From NCBI GenBank assembly GCA_007124575.1, contig SLEW01000095.1:1-5783 (forward strand): 5,783 nucleotides of DNA, in the 5' to 3' direction. The notes under the pieces were generated by a model that did no database searches, was not told the origin of the DNA, and saw nothing but the letters and a program-made list of their open reading frames with translations. A program made the translations under genes and the position numbers. Below, piece by piece: positions 1-5,151 of this stretch. Numbering within the stretch: the first letter of the stretch is position 1; each line of letters starts with the position of its first letter. This DNA comes from Bacteroidales bacterium. GTDB lineage: Bacteria > Bacteroidota > Bacteroidia > Bacteroidales > UBA7960.

Positions 1-125
1 CCACGCACAACCTCCGCCTCCGTCAAAGGCTGCGGACCATCCAGTCCTTCAGCGATCTGCAACAGATGCTCGCAACTGGTTAAAATCGAAACCAAAAATA
101 TATACGGCAATAGTTTCTTTTTCAT
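1..125 (-). CDS. DUF4197-like lipoprotein, N-terminal part (cut by window edge)
   Basis: The reverse strand from the ATG at 125 reads MKKKLLPYIFLVSILTSCEH and stays open to the window edge, giving 41 residues. Residues 1-17 are a basic start plus a hydrophobic stretch, and LTSC (residues 15-18) is a lipobox. Cys18 would therefore be lipidated and the protein anchored to a membrane facing the periplasm. The next segment, ending GPQPLTEAEVVRG, resembles the start of DUF4197 proteins, where a short linker leads into a 'LTE.E...GLKEAL' helix. DUF4197 proteins have no established function. The gene lies 73 bp downstream of the HExxH protein on the same strand and could be co-transcribed with it. 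The lipoprotein call is firm; the family call rests on about 13 residues. Confidence 0.65.
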   Translation of the reverse strand, partial: MKKKLLPYIFLVSILTSCEHLLQIAEGLDGPQPLTEAEVVR

Positions 126-149
126 TTTTTCGATTTTTTATCTGGTTTA

Positions 150-194
150 CAACCCTCATTACCTGTCATTTTTCAATCCTCATTACCTCTCATT
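150..194. repeat. Two-copy direct repeat, 24-bp period
   Basis: Two 21-bp copies lie at 150-170 and 174-194, separated by 3 bp. The shared core is CCTCATTACCT followed by TCATT, with two differences between copies. The repeat occupies most of the gap between the stop codon of the HExxH gene and the start codon of the lipoprotein gene. It could be a local duplication or a pair of binding sites. No function can be read from it. Confidence 0.6.
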
Positions 195-198
195 CTCA

Positions 199-1560
199 TC
201 ATCTGCACAAAAAAACCATTCTCCCATCCTCATCCGAGATCATTTCTGCATCCCATTGCAAAGATATTCCCGGTAAGGAAACCTCCACCCTGCCCTCTTC
301 GAACCGGATATCTTCCCGCTCGTTTACAAAAAGCATGGCTTGCCTGACAAACCATACCTGGTCCTGGATAACGGTTGCGATATCTTCATTGCTGACAAAT
401 AAATGGCTGTCTTCCCGGGCCAGGTTAAGAAATGTCTGATGCATGATCAGGGTGTCGCTGATGGCCTCGGCACTCATGGGGTCAAACCCCCGGAACTGCG
501 GGATGGATTCAAACTGCAGCACCAGCTGCACTCCTTGCCGTTCCATGAAAGCTTTATGCCTGGATTGCCGTTGATCAATAAGTTTTGGGGTGTGCAAACC
601 ACTCAAGGCCCGGTAATGATCCAGGTTGGGCAGTTCAGTCTCATGCACATCAAATGTGGCCATAAAAAAGTCGTACAAATGATTTCCTCCTGCATAAAAC
701 GCCTCCTTCCATCCGGGGTGGTGTTTATCCAGTATATGACACATGGCCATCCCTGCCGCAAGGTGCCGTTGGCGCAAATCATTGCGACCGTAAACCGGGG
801 CAGTCAGGTTTGACCAGAAATGTGAATGGTTGTAATTCAATTTGATCTCATCAACATCCGAACCATAGGTATTGTAAAACCGGTATTCGCAATAAAAGGC
901 CGGCCCTTCCAGGTTTTCAACCGTTTTCTCGTAATGGATAAATTCAGATCCAATGATCTCCTCCCTTCTGAAGCGGCTGCTGAACAACAGGTTAAGCAAT
1001 TCCCCGAAACGGTCCTCATCTTGTGTAAAGGCCAATTCATACAAAAGTTTTTGCTCGAATAATTTGATGGCGTCATTTTCCGGGTGTTCAGGGTAGAGAA
1101 TCATTATAGCCGGGTTGTCATACTCAATGCCTTCTAAGTGATGAAACTGATAGGCATGGTGCATTTCGTGGAAAAGCACTGCATATACCTGGTCTTTGTT
1201 CATATAGGATGCATAACCATAATCGGCAATGGCAACCGGTACATCATTGATCTCTGTAATGGTCGACCCCATCAGCTGCAGCTCAGCCTGGGTGCCCAGG
1301 TACGTCCGGTCTGCAATTTTTTCGAATGACTCAGGAGGGTTTGGATGGTTGTATAAGATGGCAGGACCATTGACCCTGTATAGGCATACCGGCGAAAGTT
1401 CCATGCCGGGCCAGATATGGTCTGTTGCATGTTCTGCCTGTTCGTAAAATCCGGCAATCCCGTTTAAAAATAGGCTATCAACAGCCAGCATGCTGTGCTG
1501 CCCATTAACTTGTGCTGACAGGGCAAAGATCAGCAGAATAGAAAATAGTTGCTTTTGCAT
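199..1560 (-). CDS. Secreted HExxH-motif putative zinc metallopeptidase
   Basis: This is a 453-residue protein. Residues 1-20 (MQKQLFSILLIFALSAQVNG) form a signal peptide with a plausible signal peptidase I site after Gly20; there is no lipobox cysteine, so it is probably periplasmic or secreted. Residues 131-135 are HEMHH, an HExxH zinc-binding motif set in VYAVLFHEMHHAYQF. Downstream, ENLEGPAFYCEYR (residues 216-228) resembles the 'EGLA.Y.E' segment that carries the third zinc ligand in gluzincin-type peptidases, making Glu218 the best candidate. GMAMCHILDKHHPGWK (270-285) matches the helix after that site in similar proteins. The C-terminal third is unassigned. The ATG fits the signal peptide and has only an A-rich leader. 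Substrate unknown; I do not recognise a named family. A non-catalytic role is possible. Confidence 0.75.
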   Translation of the reverse strand: MQKQLFSILLIFALSAQVNGQHSMLAVDSLFLNGIAGFYEQAEHATDHIWPGMELSPVCLYRVNGPAILYNHPNPPESFEKIADRTYLGTQAELQLMGSTITEINDVPVAIADYGYASYMNKDQVYAVLFHEMHHAYQFHHLEGIEYDNPAIMILYPEHPENDAIKLFEQKLLYELAFTQDEDRFGELLNLLFSSRFRREEIIGSEFIHYEKTVENLEGPAFYCEYRFYNTYGSDVDEIKLNYNHSHFWSNLTAPVYGRNDLRQRHLAAGMAMCHILDKHHPGWKEAFYAGGNHLYDFFMATFDVHETELPNLDHYRALSGLHTPKLIDQRQSRHKAFMERQGVQLVLQFESIPQFRGFDPMSAEAISDTLIMHQTFLNLAREDSHLFVSNEDIATVIQDQVWFVRQAMLFVNEREDIRFEEGRVEVSLPGISLQWDAEMISDEDGRMVFLCR

Positions 1561-1806
1561 TTCAAGGTTATTTATGGCTAAAACAGCCCGGGAAGACCTC
1601 TTTGCTGAATATATGAAGGATTCACATGGTACAATATCTGCATAGGCTGAGTTCGCGGGCTAAAATATGGGTTTGCCTGTAAATATATTGAAAAAAACGA
1701 CATAAAGTGGTTTCCACAAATCAATCAGGTAAGTATGAACATAGTTTTTTCTTAACTTAGAGACATGTAACCTGAGTAATGCAGGGTAAATCCAAATTCA
1801 AAAATC
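1561..1806. other. Intergenic region between divergent genes
   Basis: This 246-bp stretch separates the minus-strand HExxH gene from the plus-strand DUF2007 gene and must carry the starts of both transcripts. On the plus strand TAACTTAG at 1753-1760 differs by one base from the Bacteroidota -7 box TAnnTTTG and would give a leader of roughly 40 nt. No clear TTG-type -33 element sits at the expected distance, so the promoter call is weak. I see no coding sequence or strong hairpin here. Confidence 0.35.
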
Positions 1807-2052
1807 ATGACCACACACAAGGACACCGAACCCAAACTGGTTTTCACCGGGCAGGCATGGGAAGCTGAAATGCTGAAAAACATCCTGGAACAAGAGGGGA
1901 TTTCCGCCTACATCAATAACGAAGCCACCGGCAACATGTTTCCGTTTCTGACCACCCCCGGCATGGGTGCCGTGAAACTGGTCGTGGCCAAAGAAGATTT
2001 TGAAAAGGCCAAAGCGCTGGTCAGCGAGTTTGAAAAGGGTCGGTTTGACTAA
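1807..2052 (+). CDS. DUF2007 domain protein
   Basis: This complete 81-residue protein has no signal peptide or membrane segment, so it is cytoplasmic. The pattern KLVFTGQAWEAEMLKNILEQ, then EGISAYINNE, then a loop with TTPGMGAVKLVVAKEDFEKAKALV is that of the DUF2007 family ('putative signal transducing protein', Pfam PF09413). In that family a beta strand and helix, a second strand and a closing V.V..ED...A..L element make up nearly the whole protein, as here (about residues 10-76). The molecular role is not established. Its stop codon (2050-2052) abuts the reading frame of the following ATP-grasp remnant. The start is the only ATG before the domain, with an A-rich leader (CCAAATTCAAAAATC) and no Shine-Dalgarno motif. 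Confidence 0.85.
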   Translation: MTTHKDTEPKLVFTGQAWEAEMLKNILEQEGISAYINNEATGNMFPFLTTPGMGAVKLVVAKEDFEKAKALVSEFEKGRFD

Positions 2053-2123
2053 TTGGAGGAAGCACCATCCTGCCCATCATTGCAGAAAAATATAAGATCC
2101 CGGCGCCAAGCCTGGAAAGCATA
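2052..2123 (+). other. In-frame coding remnant upstream of the ATP-grasp ORF start
   Basis: The reading frame of the ATP-grasp ORF stays open upstream of its first ATG (2124), back to a TGA at 2046-2048. This stretch reads IGGSTILPIIAEKYKIPAPS then LESI, running straight into MKCEHKYW. It looks like genuine protein sequence of the same family ('PLIAEK...PGPSLE...KCEHKYWSRLEQ', from memory). No ATG, GTG or TTG lies in frame here, so the family similarity extends past any normal start codon. This supports loss of the gene's 5' part. Confidence 0.55.
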
Positions 2124-2678
2124 ATGAAGTGCGAACATAAGTACTGGAGCCGCCTTGAGCAAAACAAGGTAATTCCACGCAGCATACCGGTATTTAAGGC
2201 TTTCGACCCTTTTGAGACAAATGCCTACCAGAGAATCGAGCTGATCCCACCATTCTGGATCAAGCCCATCAAATCATATCGCTCAGTTCTTGCCTACAGG
2301 ATAAACAGCGAATATCAGTTTGACGAGATCATCAAAGAAGTGCGCAAACAAGTCAATTACATTGCAGAACCCTTCAACTACTTGTTTCAGGCGTACAACC
2401 TGCCACATGAGTTTGCCAGTATGGGGGAAACCATGATCGCGGAAACGCCGATCACAGGTCATCAATGTACCGTGGAAGGCTATGTGCACGATGGCGAAGT
2501 GGTCATATATGGCATTGTGGATTCGGTAACTGATGGAATGCATAACTCCTTCACCAGGTATGAATACCCATCTTCCCTGCCGCAGGAAATTCAGTTCAGG
2601 ATGGCTGACCTGGCCAGGCGTGTAATCACCCAGGCAGGGCTCAACAACTCTCCATTTAAATATCATGACCTGTTATAA
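2124..2678 (+). CDS. ATP-grasp domain protein, truncated at both ends (probable pseudogene)
   Basis: These 184 residues cover the middle of an ATP-grasp ligase-type protein. KYWSRLEQNKVIPRSIPVF (6-24) matches the pre-domain helix and strand. PPFWIKPIKSYRS (42-54) carries the nucleotide-binding lysines. IAETPITGHQCTVEGYVHDG (105-124) is the 'E..i.G.e.tve....dG' strand pair. SFTRYEYPSSLP (142-153) and ARRVITQAGLNNSPF (164-178) follow. ATP-grasp enzymes then continue with an acidic 'N.E' strand and an EINPR-like metal site; here the ORF ends six residues after NSPF, so the magnesium ligands are missing. The N-terminal domain is absent too, and the first ATG falls inside the conserved region. The piece is most likely non-functional. 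The ancestral substrate cannot be told. It follows DUF2007 with no real gap. Confidence 0.7.
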   Translation: MKCEHKYWSRLEQNKVIPRSIPVFKAFDPFETNAYQRIELIPPFWIKPIKSYRSVLAYRINSEYQFDEIIKEVRKQVNYIAEPFNYLFQAYNLPHEFASMGETMIAETPITGHQCTVEGYVHDGEVVIYGIVDSVTDGMHNSFTRYEYPSSLPQEIQFRMADLARRVITQAGLNNSPFKYHDLL

Positions 2679-2750
2679 GGCAAGTGCCGGGAAATTGAAA
2701 TTTTTGTAATTGAAAACCCGTTGTAACCAGACAAACAAAACCCATCACCC

Positions 2751-2954
2751 ATGTTCGGTGCCCTGAGTAAGCTGCTCTTCAAAAAGAAATGGAAAGAAGA
2801 CCATTCGCATCTCCCCCACCTCAATGACCGGGAAATGGAATACTATCTCCGGACATCCGCCCGGGTGAACAAGCATCTGCCCAGGGATATCCAAATCAAA
2901 AAAGCCGCAGAAATGGCGGCGGATGAGTATTCCGGGGACGGGATACACTATTGA
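2751..2954 (+). CDS. Small hypothetical protein, charged
   Basis: This 67-residue ORF begins MFGALSKLLFKKKWKEDHSH. A short hydrophobic and basic N-terminus is followed by NDREMEYYLRTSARVNKHLP and a helical, charged C-terminus (IQIKKAAEMAADEYS). I do not recognise a family. It has no signal peptide or metal-binding motif. It sits 72 bp after the ATP-grasp remnant and converges on the lipoprotein gene at 3023. The protein-like composition, with amphipathic helices and few rare residues, argues that it is real. An overlapping 80-codon frame on the opposite strand looks like its shadow. Confidence 0.5.
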   Translation: MFGALSKLLFKKKWKEDHSHLPHLNDREMEYYLRTSARVNKHLPRDIQIKKAAEMAADEYSGDGIHY

Positions 2955-3022
2955 GCGTGTAATGATGCCACCTAAAGCAGAAAACACCAGATAAGGGGGT
3001 CAGCATACTCCGGAATCACAGC

Positions 3023-4054
3023 TTACTTACTATCCTCCCTCTCTTCCAGTTCATCACGGATCCTGTCAAGAAAAACCACGTAATCGCTGTCCGGGTATTG
3101 GGTGGCAAAATCCCCAATTACCACGGGCAGTTCGTCGTGAGGTTGCCTGATCGCATATTGATCGGCGATGTAGGCTGCCATAAAAAATTCAAGTGGCGCC
3201 CCCGAAAAGATTTCCGGTACTCTGTCCAGGGTGTGGGCCATGACCTGCCTGGCCTCCCGCTTTTCCGCTCTGATTTTTACAAATTCGTCATAGTCAAAGG
3301 CCGGATCGGTGTATATATGATGCCAGTAAGTGTACAGCAGGTAATCATAGGCTCTCAGTGAGCTGAAAAACCAGGGGTTGGCCGTAGAAACAGCCGAAAG
3401 CGCATCTTCCCAGATCTCAAAAACCTCGTCAGGCACCATCCGGTCACCGGCCATCATGCGCAAGTAATTTGACGAGGCAACCACCGTCCTGGCAACCTGG
3501 TAATACAACTGCCGGTCTGTTTTTATTAGTTCGCAGATGTCTTGTGATAGCATCCCGGCATAATACGCTGAGTCGATCTTTTCCATCTCTATTTTCAGAT
3601 CAGCCAGCAGGGCCTTGTTAACTGCCTGGTAATTTGATATGTCAAACGGGTATTCATAAATGCAGGCACGTGGATCCTGGTGGTTAAAGGAATTGTAAAA
3701 AGCCTGGATATCGCAGAATTCGCCATCCATTTCAAAGCCTTCCGAAGGGTCAAAGAACAATTGGACGTGATACTCACCACCGGGTTCCACGATCAGCGAC
3801 GGGGATCCATAAAAAAGAAAGTTTACAAATGCCGGACGTTCGGTAGTTCTGGTAAAACTGAAATTGCCTTCCGGGCACAGCTCTGCATGGTCGGTAAAAT
3901 CGCGGTGTACAACCCCGTTGACTGTCTCTGTGGATGCGATTCTTTCGCGCGGCTGTCCGGAATAATGACCGCTGATGACAACTTCTTTTTGCTCCGTGGT
4001 GCATCCGGCAAGCAGGATGACAAGCAATAAAATCAGATTAAAGATTGGCTTCAT
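3023..4054 (-). CDS. Lipoprotein resembling the DUF4369-type stalk of TlpA-like proteins, without thioredoxin domain
   Basis: I start this 343-residue protein at the ATG at 4054 because it gives a clean lipoprotein signal, MKPIFNLILLLVILLAGC, with Cys18 as the lipidation site. The frame is open 50 codons further upstream, but that extension would bury the signal. Residues 24-110 (VVISGHYSG, then PEGNFSF, then SLIVEPGGEYHVQLFF) match the beta-rich N-terminal domain seen in Bacteroidota TlpA-like lipoproteins: an 'iSG...' opening, a 'dG.Fsf' turn and an 'f..PG....v' strand. A helical middle region follows (about 118-300). FATQYPDSDYVVFLDRIRDE (316-335) resembles the linker before the usual C-terminal thioredoxin fold, but the protein ends there and no CxxC is present. 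It is expected to be membrane-anchored and not a disulfide reductase. Role unknown. Confidence 0.7.
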   Translation of the reverse strand: MKPIFNLILLLVILLAGCTTEQKEVVISGHYSGQPRERIASTETVNGVVHRDFTDHAELCPEGNFSFTRTTERPAFVNFLFYGSPSLIVEPGGEYHVQLFFDPSEGFEMDGEFCDIQAFYNSFNHQDPRACIYEYPFDISNYQAVNKALLADLKIEMEKIDSAYYAGMLSQDICELIKTDRQLYYQVARTVVASSNYLRMMAGDRMVPDEVFEIWEDALSAVSTANPWFFSSLRAYDYLLYTYWHHIYTDPAFDYDEFVKIRAEKREARQVMAHTLDRVPEIFSGAPLEFFMAAYIADQYAIRQPHDELPVVIGDFATQYPDSDYVVFLDRIRDELEEREDSK

Positions 4055-4059
4055 GGTGG

Positions 4060-4093
4060 CAAATAAATAGGTTTTGAAGTAAAAATACACAAA
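4060..4093 (-). promoter_or_regulatory. Possible Bacteroidota-type promoter for the lipoprotein gene
   Basis: Read on the minus strand, TTTG (4090-4093) is followed after 22 nt by TTTATTTG (4060-4067). These resemble the Bacteroidota -33 TTTG and -7 TAnnTTTG boxes, with one mismatch in the second. Transcription would start almost at the ATG at 4054, giving little or no leader, which weakens the call. Confidence 0.2.
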
Positions 4094-4249
4094 AAGCACC
4101 ACGAAAGCTGTGATAATTTTTGCCTTTCTGTTAATCATAGGATTGCAGGAATGATTGAAAAGCCTTTCTGCCATAGCCAACAACCAGATCACACAATATG
4201 ACAAAAAAATAGTATCATTGAGCCGAAAGGTGGAGACCAGAATTCACGC

Positions 4250-4294
4250 AAAGTGTACATCCTTATTTGCTGAAAAGTGTACATTGTTATTTGC
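4250..4294. repeat. Two-copy direct repeat, 24-bp period, possible IS21-type end
   Basis: Two 21-bp copies lie at 4250-4270 and 4274-4294, separated by TGA. Each reads AAAGTGTACAT, then two variable bases (CC or TG), then TTATTTGC. Apart from those two bases the copies are identical. Repeated blocks with TGTACACTTT on the opposite strand recall the multiple terminal repeats of IS21-family elements, which act as transposase-binding sites; this is from memory. No transposase gene is present, so this would be a solitary end. A pair of operator sites upstream of the membrane-protein gene is the alternative. Confidence 0.55.
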
Positions 4295-4321
4295 CGATTA
4301 CATCTGGACTATACGCTAAGC

Positions 4322-4600
4322 ATGATTGGCAACAAACTGGGATACAGAATAAACTTCATTACCTGGGGTGTTTCCGTTGGCTTGCTGCTGACATTTTTCC
4401 TGCTCAGGCTATATGTATTGAAATCGTTCCGCAACCCAAGGGCGCGCAGGTTGCTGATATGGTCCCTGGTGTTTTTAATTCTCACGGTACTGATCCCCGC
4501 CGTAGAACACCTGCCTATACTTAAAAGGCTTCACGCCATTTTCTTCTTTTCAATCACCCTGTTTTTGTTTGTACTAAGCAAGTGGGTGCTTCCTGAGTAA
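4322..4600 (+). CDS. Small three-helix membrane protein, unknown function
   Basis: From ATG 4322 this is 92 residues: MIGNKLGYRINFITWGVSVG and onward. Three hydrophobic segments are visible: about residues 13-32 (ITWGVSVGLLLTFFLLRLYV), 44-61 (LLIWSLVFLILTVLIPAV) and 71-88 (HAIFFFSITLFLFVLSKW). The basic stretch KSFRNPRARR lies between helices 1 and 2 and probably faces the cytoplasm. No catalytic or binding motif is seen and I recognise no family. A GTG at 4277 in the same frame would lengthen the protein, but it falls inside the direct repeat and adds no domain-like sequence, so I prefer the ATG. Confidence 0.6.
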   Translation: MIGNKLGYRINFITWGVSVGLLLTFFLLRLYVLKSFRNPRARRLLIWSLVFLILTVLIPAVEHLPILKRLHAIFFFSITLFLFVLSKWVLPE

Positions 4601-4614
4601 ACATGTTTTTTCTT

Positions 4615-4622
4615 TATATTTG
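4615..4622 (+). promoter_or_regulatory. Bacteroidota -7 promoter box
   Basis: TATATTTG is an exact match to the Bacteroidota -7 consensus TAnnTTTG. It lies 15 bp after the stop codon of the membrane-protein gene. The -33 element is poor (TTC at 4590-4592, 22 nt upstream, in place of TTG). Transcription would begin near 4629, which leaves a leader of about 56 nt before the ATG at 4686. Confidence 0.4.
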
Positions 4623-4685
4623 AGGACATTAATGCTCGTTTTTTTCGGAAAGGAAAGAAAACTTTATAAAATAAACGGATTTTTT

Positions 4686-4934
4686 ATGCCGCATGACATC
4701 AAAGCCAGCAACGCGTTTGTAATAAATCTGGCATATTATCGAAAGAAAGATTGGTACCGTTTCATCAAAATTATTGATGACAGATTTAGCAAGCACGATA
4801 CCTGGCATGAGTGGCATAAAGATTTTCAGAAAACAAAACGGAATTTGATTAACCATGGATTTTTACCTCTGCGAGCCTCAGCGAAACCATCAGCGGACCT
4901 CTGCGAGAAACCAAAACCACAAAGCATTGATTAA
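4686..4934 (+). CDS. Small conserved-looking protein with repeat-derived C-terminus
   Basis: From ATG 4686 this is 82 residues. Residues 1-60 (MPHDIKASNAFVINLAYYRK, then KDWYRFIKIIDDRFSKHDTW, then HEWHKDFQKTKRNLINHGFL) look like real, structured, tryptophan-rich protein. They recall a small Bacteroidota hypothetical family with a 'YYR.KDW..F...IDD......W..WH..F.K.K..L...GF' pattern, as I remember it. In that family the chain continues with an acidic strand and helix after 'GF'. Here the frame instead runs into CTCTGCG-type repeats, giving low-complexity PLRASAKPSADLCEKPKPQS. The protein is therefore probably C-terminally truncated. An ATG at 4632 would add 18 residues, but it leaves almost no leader after the -7 box at 4615. 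Function unknown. Confidence 0.5.
   Translation: MPHDIKASNAFVINLAYYRKKDWYRFIKIIDDRFSKHDTWHEWHKDFQKTKRNLINHGFLPLRASAKPSADLCEKPKPQSID
4866..4907. repeat. CTCTGCG-type imperfect tandem repeat
   Basis: Successive units are CCTCTGCGAG (4866-4875), CCTCAGCGAA (4876-4885), ACCATCAGCGGA (4886-4897) and CCTCTGCGAG (4898-4907). They are followed by CCAAAACCACAAAG. Degenerate CCTCTGCG and ACCACAAAG arrays of this kind are common between genes in many environmental Bacteroidota genomes (general recollection). The array forms the last part of the preceding ORF. Confidence 0.6.
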
Positions 4935-4963
4935 CTGTATTTTGCAAAACTATAAACACATAA

Positions 4964-4979
4964 AATGCTTGAAAGCATT
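4964..4979. repeat. Small hairpin
   Basis: AATGCT (4964-4969) and AGCATT (4974-4979) pair around a TGAA loop. No T-run follows, so it is a poor intrinsic terminator, although it lies 30 bp after a stop codon. AAAGCATTG at 4972-4980 also repeats at 4921-4929. Confidence 0.35.
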
Positions 4980-5026
4980 GCTACGCTATTCTGTAAATGC
5001 CATTGGGGCATATCGGATACCGCCAC

Positions 5027-5057
5027 AACTTGAGGTGCCAAATTGGTTCCTCAAGTT
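5027..5057. repeat. 31-bp interrupted palindrome upstream of the HMA-MauE gene
   Basis: The arms AACTTGAGG (5027-5035) and CCTCAAGTT (5049-5057) are perfectly complementary. Between them CCAA (5038-5041) and TTGG (5043-5046) are complementary around a central A, separated from the arms by mismatched TG and TT. The symmetry could form a hairpin in RNA or a dimer-binding operator. No T-run follows on the plus strand. On the minus strand it is followed by TGTGGCGG, so it is not a typical terminator in either direction. It lies 94 bp before the next start codon. Confidence 0.55.
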
Positions 5058-5151
5058 TGAAAAATGCCGGTTTGAATAACACGCGGTGCAAAACGCACAA
5101 TTTGAACATGCGGCCTGCGATGTTCGTTTTACTTTCAAAAAGAAGCAGGAT

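Noticed and set aside
403..813. 136-codon open frame on the plus strand
   Set aside because: It lies wholly within the HExxH gene on the other strand, which has a signal peptide and a zinc motif; the plus-strand translation shows no domain-like pattern.
1586..1665. AGCCCG and CGGGCT as a possible stem in the intergenic region
   Set aside because: Only about six pairs separated by more than 60 bases; not a credible hairpin or riboswitch.
2283..2666. 127-codon open frame on the minus strand
   Set aside because: It is a shadow of the ATP-grasp remnant, whose plus-strand sequence carries recognisable family motifs.
4055..4204. 50-codon N-terminal extension of the lipoprotein gene
   Set aside because: Starting at 4054 gives a standard lipoprotein signal peptide; the extension would place a second hydrophobic segment ahead of it and sits in the promoter region.
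4250..4294. CRISPR array
   Set aside because: Only two copies with a 3-bp spacer and no cas genes; the geometry does not fit.
5055..5106. TTTGAA occurring at 5056, 5071 and 5101, spaced in multiples of 15 bp
   Set aside because: The expected copy near 5086 is absent and the motif is short and AT-rich, so chance is a sufficient explanation.
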